64,000 bases of DNA from Stictocephala bisonia (GCA_035578905.1 JAQJVL010000680.1:248001-312000); one strand, 5' to 3'. Positions 1 through 13,274 are shown, counted from the first letter of the stretch. Made by a program: numbers and translations. The notes: generated by a model from the letters alone, not told the origin.

Positions 1-108
1 GTTAATAACGGTGGATGGGAGTACGATACTTCTTGTTAATAACGGTGGATGGGAGTACGATACTTCTTGTTAATAACGGTGGATGGGAGTACGATACTTC
101 TTGTTAAT
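1..108. repeat. 34-bp tandem repeat, 3 copies, cut by window edge
   Basis: Three identical 34-bp units (1-34, 35-68, 69-102) each start with gttaataacggtggatggga. A six-base fourth start follows at 103. The array probably continues to the left of the window. No coding potential is seen. Confidence 0.95.
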
Positions 109-918
109 CCTTACATTATAATCATCAGCAGTTCATTACATTATAAAAAATTAGTTGGTAACAGCCAGGACCGGTTTAAGAGGCAAGCAAAGTAACGGAA
201 ATATATTTTTACTATGTATTACTATTATTCCGTTGAGTGTATTCACTCCGCCAAATTCAAATTGTTGAGTACGGTTATGTCGTAAAGTGGAACTCCGTGG
301 GCATGCGTACCTTACCACCACCTAAAATATTGCTCAAAGTTAATCCCAGTACTCCAGTTACTGTTACTCCCAAATTGACCCGAAACCTTACAGAGAGATC
401 TGCTCCCCCCACTACTACTACTACTGCCTGAACAAGCTCATGACTGTACTAGTAGTTCCCTCATGCACCGCTAGTGACAATACGTCGTCTGCTTCCCTTT
501 ATTAATTTTCAATTTCGCTTAAACAAATTTGTATCAAATATAATTTAATCACAAATTCAAGATGTATATTAAAATATATAAAACCCCACACAAGAAGAGT
601 ATCAGTCAATCACCTTGCAGTACTTAATGGGCAACAGTACCTTCAATTTTGCTATGTAAGGAAAAAACATATTTTTATAAGCAGGATGGTGCAAACAATT
701 ATTATAATATATACTGGTAGATATAAACTGTTTAATAATAAATATGCAATAAATTAATTGTAACAACGAAACATAATTACCTAATGACTTGCAGGAATTA
801 ATCTAAATATGTCTATATACAAGTAAGGTGAAAACTTTGCCCTACATTAAAATAGTGTCACATTTGTTGTTATGTGTTAGTATTACTCGACATAAGTAAG
901 TCACAGTTTGATGACTGT
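109..918. other. AT-rich DNA, nothing recognised
   Basis: No gene, RNA or clear repeat is seen. The 64-codon frame at 237-431 ends in a run of threonine codons made by an (act)n microsatellite and has no other protein-like feature. Confidence 0.5.
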
Positions 919-920
919 TA

Positions 921-1459
921 CTGTCGGCACAGGAATTGTGTGTGCCCGAGTTTGAAGGTTGTTTACTAAAAAACTAAAAGGCCTATGAAAAAATCCAATC
1001 ACACCATTGTTTTTCTCGTTTGATTGTAGGCTATAAAATATGCATTTGTAATTTTTACAAGTTTTAATCATTGTTATCCTAGTTGAAACAAAAAAGTAGG
1101 CCTACCGGAAGTACTATTACTTTTCACTGTGCATCAACTTTACATTTTTATTACCAAAAAACCCGTTAATGAATTGAATTCATATTTGAAAACATGGTTG
1201 ATAGGAATGTTTATTATATTTTAAATACATTTCAGAATTTTACCTTTTCAACAAAAAAATGTTGTCTATTTTCTGAAAAATCGTTTCCTTGGCTTGTAGT
1301 TGTCGTAAAATTAATTACTTGGTTACGTTATAATCCTTATGGAATGTACATTCCTTGTATATGGTGGATGTTTCTGATGTCACTGGAATTTTCATAGGCT
1401 TCTTACTTTCTTAGTTAACAGCCTTCAAACTCGAGTACACATAATTGTTTTGCCGGCAG
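921..1459. mobile_element. TIR element (MITE-like) with TA duplication
   Basis: The left end starts CTGTCGGCAC at 921 and the right end closes with TGCCGGCAG at 1459. About 60-80 bp of each end are inverted copies, both holding a CGAGTTTGAAGG-type core. TA flanks both ends (919-920 and 1460-1461), as in Tc1/mariner-type insertions. At 539 bp it holds no transposase and is non-autonomous. Related fragments lie at 21650-21760, 34187-34272, 41228-42010 and, inverted, 60240-60650. Confidence 0.8.
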
Positions 1460-2219
1460 TAGGTATTTAACCTTTTCTAAGTTGAAACTTAACAGGATTT
1501 ATCTTAGATCAAACATTTTTCAAGAACGTTAGAGTGGATTGGTGACAATGGCCACTGAGAATGGTGACCAAACCAAATGGACACCGATTACATTATAGAC
1601 GTAATTGCCAAAACGAAAGCAAGAACAATGTCTTTTAGCGTTCTAATCGAAAAAATCAGTTTTGCCTTTAATTTACGAGTAAATAACATTTTTAATTTCT
1701 TGCAAGCTGACTAGTGTTGTATTTATTGATTTTTAGACTATTTTACCTTTAGCAGTTTAAATAGTCCAAACATTTTAACTACCAATATATTTTTACCTAT
1801 TTGGAAGACAATACAGTGCTAGTGGCCCACCCACCCTCACAGACGTGTACAGTGTTACTGGAAGACAAATACAGACTAGCGGTTAAAAATATATATACAG
1901 GTTATTTTTTATACCTTAATGTAGGGAATAAGGTATAAAAAATTACATTAATATGTTAATTAAGGCGACCCTGATATTTGAGTCTCGGTGCTCATACCCT
2001 AATCTTTAATTATTTGTATTTATTTGACCTGTATATGAAAATGTTTGTATCCAGCGAGAATGCCCCCTATATCTCAGGGTTTATATGGGGGGGGGGCGCA
2101 ATAATGTTCACTTACACTATAAAAAGGTCTACAACCGGCCCTGACAACAGCTAAAATGAAGCATTTTGGAACACTGACTTGTTTTTACTGAATAGAACTG
2201 ATAGTATTATTATTGAATG
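1460..2219. other. Non-coding stretch with a 14-bp-stem hairpin
   Basis: A perfect hairpin has arms 1905-1918 and 1929-1942 (ttttttatacctta and its complement) and a 10-nt loop. A run of ten G lies near 2090. No gene is seen. The hairpin could be a tiny transposon remnant. Confidence 0.55.
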
Positions 2220-5200
2220 TATACAACTCATCATTAAGGTCAACCATGCCAAACTTTATTCCAGCTCTCATTGTACACTGCTGAACTGCAGTAAAGAACT
2301 CTTGGCAGTTGGCATTATATTTGTATTGAATGTGAGGCGTACAGTATATCACCCATCGTTAAAGAATGTGAGGCGTACAGTATATCACCCATCGTTAAAG
2401 TCACCCATGCCAAACTTTATTCCAGCTCTCATTGTACACTGCTGAACTGCAGTAAAGAACTCTTGGCAGTTGGCATTATATTTGTATTGAATGTGAGGCG
2501 TATAGTATATCACCCATCGTTAAAGACACCCATGCCAAACTTTATTCCAGCTCTCACTGTACACTGCTGAACTGCAGTAAAGAACACTTGGCAGTTGGCA
2601 TTATATTTGTATTGAATGTGAGGCCTACAGTATATTACCCATCGTTAAAGTCACCCATGCCAAACTTTATTCCAGCTCTCACTATACACTGCTGAACTGC
2701 AGTAAAGAACTCTTGGCAGTTGGCATTATATTTGTATTGAATGTGAGGCGTACAGTATATCACCCATCGTTAAAGTCACCCATGCCAAACTTTATTCCAG
2801 CTCTCACTATACACTGCTGAACTGCAGTAAAGAACTCTTGGCAGTTGGCATTATATTTGTATTGAATGTGAGGCGTACAGTATATCACCCATCGTTAAAG
2901 TCACCCATGCCAAACGTTATTCCAGCTCTCACTATACACTGCTGAACTGCAGTAAAGAACTCTTGGCAGTTGGCATTATATTTGTATTGAATGTGAGGCG
3001 TACAGTATATCACCCATCGTTAAAGTCACCCATGCCAAACTTTATTCCAGCTCTCACTATACACTGCTGAACTGCAGTAAAGAACTCTTGGCTGTTGGCA
3101 TTATATTTGTATTGAATGTGAGGCCTACAGTATATCACCCACCGTTAAAGTCACCCATGCCAAACTTTATTCCAGCTCTCACTATACACTGCTGAACTGC
3201 AGTAAAGAACTCTTGGCAGTTGGCATTATATTTGTATTGAATGTGAGGCGTACAGTATATCACCCATCGTTAAAGTCACCCATGCCAAACTTTATTCCAG
3301 CTCTCACTGTACACTGCTGAACTGCAGTAAAGAATTCCTGGCAGTTGGCATTGTATTTGTATTGAATGTAAGGCCTACAGTATATCACCCATCGTTAAAG
3401 TCACCCAAGCCAAACTTTATTATTGCTCTCACTGTACACTGCTGAACTGCAGTAAACATCTCTGGCAGTTGGCTTTGTATTTGTATTGAATGTGAGGCGT
3501 ACAGTATGTTACCCATCGTTAAAGTTACCCATGCTAAACTTTATTCTAGCTATCACTGTACACTGCTGAACTGCAGTAAACAACTCTGGCAGTTGACATT
3601 ATATTTCTATTGATTGTGAGGCGTACAGTATATTATTATTATTACCCATCGTTAAAGTCACCCAAGACAAACTTTATTCCAGCTATACTGTACACTGATG
3701 AAATGCAGTAAACAACCCCTGGCAGTTGTCATTGTATTTGTATTGAATGTGAGGCGTACAGTATATCACCCTTCGTTAAAGTCACCCATGCCAAACTTTA
3801 TTCCAGCTCTCACTGTACACTGCAGTAAAGAACTCCTGGCAGTTGGCATTGTATTTGTATTGCATGTAAGGCCTACAGTATATCACCTATCGTTAAAGTC
3901 ACCCAAGCCAAACTTTATTATTGCTCTCACTGTACACTGCTGAACTGCAGTAAACAACTCTGGCAGTTGGCTTTGTATTTGTATTGAATGTGAGGCGTAC
4001 AGTATATTACCCATCGTTATAGTTACCCATGCTAAACTTTATTCTAGCTATCACTGTACACTGCTGAACTGCAGTAAACAACTCTGGCAGTTGGCTTTGT
4101 ATTTGTATTGAATGTGAGGCGTACAGTATATTACCCATCGTTATAGTTACCCATGCTAAACTTTATTCTAGCTATCACTGTACACTGCTGAACTGCAGTA
4201 AACAACTCTGGCAGTTGACATTATATTTCTATTGATTGTGAGGCGTACATTATATTATTATTATTACCCATCGTTAAAGTCACCCAAGACAAACTTTATT
4301 CCAGCTATCACTGTACACTGCTGAAATGCAGTAAACAACCCCTGGCAGTTGTCATTGTATTTTTATTGAATGTGAGGCGTACAGTATATCACCCCTCGTT
4401 AAAGTCACCCATTCCAAACGTTATTCCAGCCCTCATTATACTCTGCTGAACTGTAGTAAACAACTCCTGGCAGTTGACATTGTATTTGTATTGAATGTAA
4501 GGCCTACAGTATATCACCCATCGTTAAAGTCACCCAAGCCAAACTTTATTATAGCTCTCACTGTACACTGCTGAACTGCAGTAAACAACTCCTAGCAGTT
4601 GGCATTGTAATTGTATTGAATGTAAGGCCTACAGTATATCACCCATCGTTAAATTCACCCAAGCCAAACTTTATTATAGCTCTCACTGTACACTGCTGAA
4701 CTGCAGTAAACAACTCCTGGCAGTTGGCATTGTATTTGTATTGAATGTAAGGCCTACAGTATATCACCCATCGTTAAAGTCACCCAAGCCAAACTTTATT
4801 ATAGCTCTCACTGTACACTGCTGAACTGCAGTAAACAACTCCTGGCAGTTGGCATTGTAATTGTATTGAATGTAAGGCCTACAGTATATCACCCATCGTT
4901 AAAGTCACCCAAGCCAAACTTTATTATAGCTCTCACTGTACACTGCTGAATTGTAGTATACAACTCCTGGCAGTTGACATTGTATTTGTATTGAATGTAA
5001 GGCCTACAGTATATCACCCATCGTTAAAGTCACCCAAGCCAAACTTTATTATAGCTCTCACTGTACACTGCTGAACTGCAGTAAACAACTCCTAGCAGTT
5101 GGCATTGTAATTGTATTGAATGTGAGGCGTACAGTATATCACCCCTCGTTAAAGTCACCCATGCCAAACGTTATTCCAGCCCTCATTATACTCTGCTGAA

Positions 5201-5490
5201 CTGCAGTAAACAACTCCTGGCAGTTGTCATTGTATTTGTATTGAATGTGAGGTCCACAGTATATTAACCAATGTTAAAGTCACCCATGCCAAACGTTATT
5301 CCAGCTCTCACTGTACACTGCTGAACTGTAGTAAACAACTCCTGGCAGTTGGTATTGTATTTATTTTTAATATGAGGCCTACAGTATATTACCCATCATT
5401 AAAGACACCCAAGCCAAACATTATTCCAGCTCTCACTGTACACTGCTGAACTGCAGTAAACAACTCTGGCAGTTGGCATTGTATTTGACA
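2220..5490. repeat. 125-bp satellite array, about 25 copies
   Basis: The marker ctgaactgcagtaaa recurs at 2282, 2442, 2567, 2692, 2817 and onward, giving a 125-bp period. The first spacing is 161 because about 35 bp are duplicated inside that unit. The proximal units (to about 3.35 kb) carry 'aagaactcttgg' and are nearly identical. Distal units carry 'aacaactcctgg' or 'aacaactctgg' variants and are more diverged. The short reading frames here (e.g. 2179-2445, 3698-3943) are by-products of the repeat. Confidence 0.95.
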
Positions 5491-7013
5491 TTATTAATGG
5501 GAAATATAAGGAATCTAAACAGATATACAGATTAAAAAATGTCTCTTTTTAAAATAATTAGGATGGACGTCTATCGATGAAATAACAACAAAGCTATATT
5601 TTTACGTATAAGACATTCGTGTTTTAGAGCTATAATATCATCGGTGATGACTACCTTTTTTAAAGAACTTTAATAAGCAATATAACCACATAAACACAGT
5701 TGGCATAAGAATAGTTTCTTATTAAATATGTAAATAACACGACGTTTTCAAGTTGTAGATTCAACCCTAACTTATTTCTTGTGGCCGCAGCGACCACCTA
5801 CTTGTATTTGGTAGTTTAAAATACATTACAAGTAATGTACATCTTTATACATCAGTAGTAATACTTTTACTACGTTTAACTTTGAAGACTTATTAAGAAT
5901 AAGGGACGAGCTGACAAGGTGCTGGCCGTACCATTGCATGGAAAATTGGAGAAATAACTACTCGACACACATTTAGTGCACATTGGATGCGACCTCTGTT
6001 TATTTCTTCTTTGTGACTGTATGTTTTCAGAAAATACACCACTTTGAGGAGACCAGTGAAATTAGCTGATGCTAATTTTAACTTAATTATTCCACAATGA
6101 TGCATTAGTAAATTTACTACTTTTTGTTTAATGTTTTTCGTTTTTAATACAAATAAAACTACGTAGTATTTTCAAAAAGGCCAAACGATAGTTGAATTTA
6201 AGGTTTTCTCATAAATGGATCGGCCGAAGAAGGGGAATTGAATGGACTTCAAGATATCCGAATTTATCAAAATCGATTACATCCTATAGAACAATTTAAT
6301 AATAATAGGCCTATATACAAAGGAAAACAATAATTTTAAAAGAGATTGCTTTAGTTAAAGAAACCTTAAGTAAGTCTAGGACAGCCTTATACACTAGACT
6401 GGCTTATTGGAGAAATAAGGCTACTCTAACCATCAAGTTGTACTAAGGCTATGACGTGTGGACAGGTTAGATTGAGACTTTTTAACACCGTAGATGATTT
6501 TTTTTTATCAAAATAAATAAAATATTTTATTATTTTGACAATTGTACGATATAAAAAGTAACTAAAATGTACACTAAAATCAGTTTGAGAATAAAATGTT
6601 GTTATTTATCAATTAAAATATTGTTATTATGACTAATTATAATGGTATATTTAAATTAAAAATAGTTTGAGTAGACTAGGAATCCTCAAAGTGATATTTT
6701 CTTGATACAACGACTTCTGAGTTAAGCAATTAGTCACTCCACTCAGTAACTTCAAACCTTTACAGTGATCACAAGTTAAAGGCTTCCATAAGGATAATTG
6801 ACAAGACCTCCCTCGTTGTAAGAATTAAATGACAAAAAAGGTCCAAAAAGTAGATTTTCAATACCCAACAAGATTTTAAAAGTTTCTAATTAACATATTT
6901 TGGATTGTCAAGATTTATTGCACTGTCTATAAATATACTACTATTTTTATGTTATTGTATGATACACACTAAAAATAGCCCATGAAAAGACAAACATTAT
7001 AATACCTTATTTG
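5491..7013. other. Non-coding, with a dispersed repeat at 5815-6030
   Basis: The segment 5815-6030 resembles 60655-60850: both share 'gtaatgtaca', a 'gctgg-cc...ccatt-catgg' stretch, a 'ctcaacacacat'-like motif and a 'gcgacctctgtttatttctt'-like stretch. It is probably an old transposon piece adjoining the TIR family seen at 60240-60650. The 70-codon frame at 5893-6105 lies inside it and is not convincing. The rest is AT-rich. Confidence 0.5.
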
Positions 7014-7020
7014 TTACAAA

Positions 7021-7145
7021 CGGATAATAAATAATGGAATTAGTAAGTTTTTGTATGTCTTTCAATTTTACAAAGATGAAAGACTTAACATTAGTAGAAA
7101 AACATGAATGTAGTAAAAAGTATTAATTCCATTATTTATTATCCG
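7021..7145. repeat. Short inverted repeat with 22-bp perfect arms
   Basis: The left arm at 7021-7042 (cggataataaataatggaat...) is the exact complement of the right arm at 7124-7145, with about 80 bp between. The size suits a tiny MITE. No target duplication could be identified. Confidence 0.7.
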
Positions 7146-7789
7146 TAAACAGAATTATTACAGTTAGTAAACAGAATTAAAGTCTCTTAAAGTACGTGTT
7201 CATAATTTTCAAGAAATATTTCATCCAGCATTATGCTACAGGAAAATATATTTCTATAGCTGTTTCTTTTGTGAATCTCTCTGATCTGAGGAATTCATCT
7301 GTTAAACAATGGGAAAATTAACATCTGTTCTACTTTTAACAATACATATCATTGTTTTACATAAAATTAAACCATTTTTACCATATATGACGATACAGTT
7401 TTCAAGCAACTTATTTATTAGAGAAAATACTTAATAGGCTACTACTTAATATTAATATTATTAATACAACTAAACAAATGTATTCCCATTAGAGATGCTA
7501 CCAAAATAAACATATAAATATACGACTGTATCATTTACGAGAAGCAAAAGTTTGCTGCCTTAGTTAAAAAACCTATTAATAGTCAGTTATACATGAATGT
7601 ATTTAAATAAAAGGTCATTATGTAGCTTGTGATTTGTGATAATGAATGTTAAATAAATGTGTACTAAAAACATTACAGGGTAAACTGTAAGAATAGCATT
7701 AAACTGATTAAAAGATTTTCAGCTTCAAAAACCAACCCTAGATTTAGTGTTATTACAGTACAGTCATAGGAAAAAACCAAGGACCTACG

Positions 7790-8030
7790 GGAGTAGCTCA
7801 GTTTGTCCTTACGCGCAAGGGCTAACTGAACCATTTCTGATTTTAGCACATATAGGATAAAGTGACCCAACGACAAACTGTACCACTCAGGAATGCGGTC
7901 CAGTTTGTCTGTTCACGAAAGGACAACCTGTACCACCTTGGAATTGTGCACGCTGCGGACAAAGTGTCCCAACGACAAGCTGTCCCAAATTAACTGGCTC
8001 AGTTCGTCGTTGGGATACTTTGTCGCGTCC
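7790..8030. repeat. Cluster of gacaaa/cccaacgacaa motifs, direct and inverted
   Basis: 'aaagtgacccaacgacaaac' near 7859 recurs as 'aaagtgtcccaacgacaagc' near 7959, and an inverted version follows at about 7995-8022 (cgtcgttgggatactttgtc). Related 'ctcagtttgtcc' and 'ggacaacctgtaccacc' pieces lie between. The class is not recognised. No reading frame gives a known protein. Confidence 0.5.
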
Positions 8031-10604
8031 TCGTTTTAATCCCGTAAGAACAATGTTATTTTCGAAGAATGATCAAGAATGATATTGCACGTTGGAATTG
8101 CTTAGTGCATTCCTAATTAGTTTAATAGAAAAGAATACAAAAAAATATTTAGTTTGAAGTTTTTACATTTGATATAAGCCTACTTCTCAAAATTAGGTGT
8201 ATGTATTCAAAATATCAAAAGCAAATCCAATGCGCAATATTATAACGTATAAATGACATCGCATACTCAACTTTTGGTCAATAAATAACGAAAAAAATGG
8301 ATTCGCAAATAATATTTTTCTTATGGGATTAAAACTAACATGGCCGACATCCTATACAGACCCTTAAGGTCTGGTTTGGTTTACAGAAACGCATATTATA
8401 ATCACTCTATAATTTATCGTATTCATTTTTTAAAAGTATTTTTATTTTACATAATTTTAACAGAGAAAAGCTGTTTGCGGGACCCTAGAGGTACAAACGT
8501 TTCTCCCGCAGCCCTGACTAAACTGAATTTTTGCTATAATTTATAATTATTATTTTTATATTATATCAACTAAACCAAATTGACTTATTGAAGTAAAATC
8601 ATTGCAACAATATCATTTGGGCCGGTATGTGATTATCAAAACCGGAAACATTGTTAAGTAAAATCATTACAGTAGCCTAACCTTAGATTCTAGTTTCAAT
8701 ACATATATTTCACGATCTACATTAAAATCCTGTAAAAAGGATGCGAATCAGGTAGTACTGTATATTGTTTGTAATTACAGTTCTAAGATTAGAGCAAACT
8801 CCTTGGCTTTTAGCGGAGCTATGGTGACCAGTTAAAGACCACTCTGCGCGAAGGAGAACATTTCCAGGACTGTCATAAACTTAGTTGAGGTTCACAATTG
8901 CTGTTTTTTTTTCATTTCAATAAAACAGATAATAAAGCATAATAATGTAAACAAAATTACTATGTCAAGTAGTTAACTAAGGAATAGATTGGAGGCATAC
9001 CATAAATCAAGTGTATCTATAGTAATTAACCTTTAAATATTAAAAAAATAATTGCAAATTTCGCCATCTTTCTTCGGTAAACAGATTATTGGCGCTTCTG
9101 TTATTTTAAAGTGCTCAGAATTATCTTTTTGATTGGTAATATTAAAAAAAAATAAAGTAAGTTTTCCCAGTGGGCTTCATTGCCTAGAACAGCGAAAAAT
9201 TCTACACTGGAGAATCCGAAACTAGCTTTATCCCAGCTAACTCAACTCATCTTTTTGTCAGTAACTCAACTCATCTTTGTTCGCTTCTTACGAAAACTTA
9301 GTAGCATAACTGTACACAGGCGTGAAAAGTTCTGGATTTTTGGAATTCGCCTTGGTGGTCCAGATCCACGGTCTCCTAGTTACTTTACTACTTGTTCTCA
9401 TGGATGACGTGTTGTAATCCAGCTACTTGGAAGCTAAGTGTTGTGGACATTGTAGGCGATGTTCTGTACTCAATTCTACTGCAAAGTCCAAGCTGGATGA
9501 TGGCCAGAGAAGTACACTGAGTACTGGGTTTGTCAGTTAGCCATTACTACGTGGTTCGGAATACGAGATAAACTGTAGGTTCATGAGTTTCACTTGCTCT
9601 TTCTGCTAATAAATTCCTTTTCTATGGACTAGACTATATCAGTAACAAAGGGCCTTTTTTTTTTTTTTTTTTACACGTGCGTCTGATCACACCATGACGA
9701 TCGACCTTTTAAGATAAATCAATAAAATGTCGTACAATTATTTGTGGCTGTGATAATAATAATGACGTAATATACATATTTATTTTGTCATATAGAACAG
9801 TTTTTAATAGCTTAATAATGAGGTATTATATTATTTGGAATCAGAACACATATTTTAAAACAAACAATTTTTCTTTTTCAAAGTTAATAATTAGGATAAA
9901 CTAAAATTATGTGTACTTTGTTTGATAATTTTTTAAAAATAATGCCATTTAAAATTAACTATTGATACTTTTGGAACAATACCATGACAGTCATCTATAA
10001 ATTCCTTGTACGCCCTCCCAGATACCTGCCATACATGTTACTTTGCAATCACTAACTAAACCTTCTGATCTGTTAGTACATTTTGTGCATATGACTGTAG
10101 TTACTGACGAAATGGAATATGGAACACTATCAAGTAATACTACATGCACAATTTTCGCAGATAAAACATACATAATGTATGAATTTATAAAAATTAGTTA
10201 ATTTGTTTTACTTTTACAATATACATCTACTGTTATAGATTTCCTGCTATTTAGCCTTTCTCTATTGCCTATGACTCCCAAAAACCATCTCCCAATGAAA
10301 CAACATTGTATTTTTCTAACAGATACACTTTCTGTTAGCAGAAAAAATACTATGTTTTCATGTGTGATCTTTTCTAGGTGAACTATTGTGATAAATCTAG
10401 TTGGTTAATGCGTTATAATTATGTATTTATTTCAAAATCTCAAAGCTGATCTAAGATATTTCATTTAATTAATTAATTAAATCGTGAACTAATAGTAATA
10501 TTACTCGTTTGTAAATACGAGTATGTTTGACTGACTCTTTAATCGCATGAGTGGTGACTTCAATAAACAATTCAACATAAATAATCATAATTGATCCTCT
10601 ACAG
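8031..10604. other. No gene recognised; poly-T and short ORFs only
   Basis: AT-rich sequence with a 19-base T run near 9655 and a small palindrome near 8356 (cagacccttaaggtctg). The frames at 8340-8546, 9180-9407 and 9991-10173 (minus) show no recognisable domain or supporting splice structure. Confidence 0.45.
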
Positions 10605-10941
10605 TTGGGCACTATACTTGTTTGTTGCAGCTCACTTGGTCCGTTTATTCACTGGACGCCAATAACTCTGGTGGAGCAAGCCGGATTCGCATTCGACTGT
10701 CCGCCAACACGTTTTGGGCCGGTCGTGTCGAGCCAGCGCGGGTCATCGGCCTACCAAACAAACCAGTTCCCCCTCCCCCACCTATCTTGCAAATATCATC
10801 GGCATTTTTGTTTCGTCAAACAATGCTAAGGAAACCGTACATTATGTTGGTTTGATGATAGGTGGTACTTCGGCATTACAGATTTGCTACGTTAGAACCG
10901 ATGCCTTCAATTTACCCCAAAACAACAGAGACGGACTTTAA
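10605..10941. other. GC-richer island, possible exon-like sequence
   Basis: This stretch is much richer in GC than its flanks and is open in three overlapping plus-strand frames (10605-10829, 10622-10855, 10714-10941). A good acceptor-like 'tgtttgttgcag' precedes it at about 10619-10630. No domain is recognised, and three-frame openness argues for composition rather than coding. It could be a terminal exon, a MITE fragment or a regulatory island. Confidence 0.2.
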
Positions 10942-11639
10942 TACCGTCTGATTCTGTCAGACGCTGCAAATCAATTAGACGAATTGTATGCTTTGAACAT
11001 TCTTAAATCACAATAGCTTCTCTTTCTTTGGGCTTGATGAAAATGTCGTATTATAATTACTAGCCTAATATAATTATAAATTCATAAAACAATATTAACA
11101 TAGCTTTATATAAATTTATGACAAACTTATTGTAGTATTCCCACATTGTACTATTTTTTACTTTAAGTATTGTAGTATTACGTTTAAATTAAGGCTGTTT
11201 TCTCCCTCAGAAATGTGTGTTCAGTCTGAGGCTAACTGCCTTACCAGTAAATAGTAGACATATTTACGAGCTATGAAACGAAAAGGGTGCACCGGTACTG
11301 CGCTGCATACCCAGCCCTTATGACAGGATCCAAAAAGGTCCACCCCTGAATGCACCGGGACTGCGCCGCTACCCTCCCAGGTAACCTAAGCTGGGCGGTA
11401 GTATGTAAACATACTGTAAACAAACTACACGTCAGTGAAAGTGACGTCAATTTCCCTCCATACATTTGGGCTGTAGATTCTTCGGATTTGTGGAGAACGA
11501 CGAACTCATGTGAAAACTAACTTTTTATAAGCCGGTGGTCTCAGTTATAAATAACAGCAGTTAAAAAACCCCTAAATTTTGCCATTTTTGCGTTCTTCTT
11601 ATTTTATTGTTTGTATCACAACCATTGTTGCATGGTAAA

Positions 11640-11930
11640 TGTATGTAGGCCCACGATATCTAGAATAAAAAACGGTATGTATCACGCGAACCTCGCATGA
11701 CGTCACACAGGTGAAGTGGTAGATGGGTGGATTAACAAACAACAAATAATACATACTTCCATTCTCTTGTACCGGTTCTTTTTTTGAGAGTATTTAAGTT
11801 AAATTAATTTTAAAATGACTATTATATTTTTTGAGGTCTTTCGTCTACATCTTCAGATAAAAAATAAATTAATTAAAAATATTTGTTTAAAAAATATAAT
11901 AATAGAACATTTTAACGAATGGTAAATTTC
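11640..11930 (-). repeat. Dispersed repeat with a degenerate hammerhead-like core
   Basis: On the minus strand, CTGAAGA (11856-11850), a minimal stem II, GAAA (11842-11839), GACC and TC appear in hammerhead order. T-rich and A-rich flanks can pair as stem I. An outer inverted repeat (ttaaaatgactattatattt / complement near 11890-11915) encloses the motif. The upstream part, 11670-11750 (acggtatgtatcacgcgaac, tgacgtca), resembles 45480-45550, which sits the same distance from another hammerhead-like motif at 45681, so the two loci are copies of one repeat. Penelope-like elements are known to carry such ribozymes; assignment here is inference. Confidence 0.5.
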
Positions 11931-12544
11931 AAAATTGATTAAGTTAAAATGCCTATATAAATAATAAATTTAATTAAATTATACTTTATGAACGGAGAAA
12001 TGGGTGGATATACTTTATTTACAATTGATTTAGTATAGTTTTTAATGTAGAATGTTTCAAAAACATCTAAATATTGGTTATTGTGAACTTATTTTAGTAC
12101 TTCAAATTTTGCAAAGTTGTTACAAAGACCATAAACACCAAAGTCACTAGATGAATTTTATATTGATATAAAAAGTAACGTAAAATATTTTATTAATGAA
12201 ACCAAAACATCTATTAGAGGAGAGTTCACCTACATGATATAATAATGACTAAAAATACTTACAAAAAAATAAATGAGAATTTTAATATAATTAAAAAATT
12301 AGGTCAAAATATGTGTTTTACTTAAAAGCTGACAAAAGCAATAAAGTTTGTATACTAGACAAAGATGACTACTAAAAACGAGTTAATAGTATGATTGGAG
12401 AACGTCCATATATTATGTGTAACGAGAACCCAATTAACAAATTCAACTCCACTGTTTTCTGTAAAAGACAGATATGATTTTAATCAATCAAATCAAAAGT
12501 GTTACAACTGAAGAACATGAATGTCTAATTCATTTCCTTCCTTA
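11930..12544. other. AT-rich, nothing recognised
   Basis: No feature is seen apart from the possible 5' edge of the following Helitron, which cannot be fixed exactly. Confidence 0.4.
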
Positions 12545-13274
12545 TTGAAATAATATGTGAAGCTGTTTTTTGTAAATGCAACTCCTTCCTTATTTCTTGA
12601 TCAATTCAAACGGTTGAGGTGTCAAAAAATTTGCCTCTGTTCGTAGTTGTGCAATAAGGTTTTAAATCTTCGGTATTTTGACCCTGGAGGGTATGGGAAG
12701 CTCTCAAAGTAAGTGTTTGGACCAAAACAATAACATGGAGAGAGATTTAAATGAACTGAAAAGTAACAGCTGTTCGGTTGTAAATAATGGATTCAAAAAA
12801 GTTAACAGCCGCTGAAATGTAAACAATTGTGTTTATTGTTTTATACAATGTTTATACTATAGTAATATTGAGTCTAGGTTAGATCTTTCATAATGTCAAA
12901 CCAGGGAAGGTTGTAAGCATTGGTTTTATTCAAATTCGATTGTAAGGCTCCGCTCCACTGGACTCGAAGGTTACAGTGGTACACTAATACAGATATTTCA
13001 TTTCTTTAATTAAGTACTTACTCTTTAGCTGTTAAACAAATACAAAGAAAATAAACATGTTTGAAATAGGCTAAGTAATATCAAAGGGTGTTTCTACTAA
13101 TAAATAGGCAGTAACGCAAGTAATGTGAGTGAGATATTATAAATAAATTTAATATTGCTATTTTTCGTTGTACAGTTAGCCTACTGTTATTTGTAGTCAA
13201 AGCCACGGGCCAAAGTGTAACGAGTGCAGCAAACGACGGGGTTGGAACGCGAAGCGTGCTGGGGTGTCCCCTAG
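12545..13274 (+). mobile_element. Non-autonomous Helitron, copy A
   Basis: The 3' end has an imperfect hairpin around ggaacgcgaagcgtgc, then eleven bases (tggggtgtccc), then CTAG at 13271-13274 followed by T. A hairpin about 11 nt before terminal CTRR with a T after it is the Helitron hallmark. The body (ttcttgatcaattcaaacgg, tgcctctgttcgtagttg) matches copies at 13387 and 16107. The 5' end is approximate. No Rep/helicase is present. Confidence 0.75.

Noticed and set aside
2220..5490. CRISPR-like array
   Set aside because: The whole 125-bp unit is repeated with no unique spacers, and the DNA is clearly eukaryotic.
10605..10941. Calling a gene on the GC-rich island
   Set aside because: Three overlapping frames are open at once, which points to base composition, and no conserved motif was recognised.
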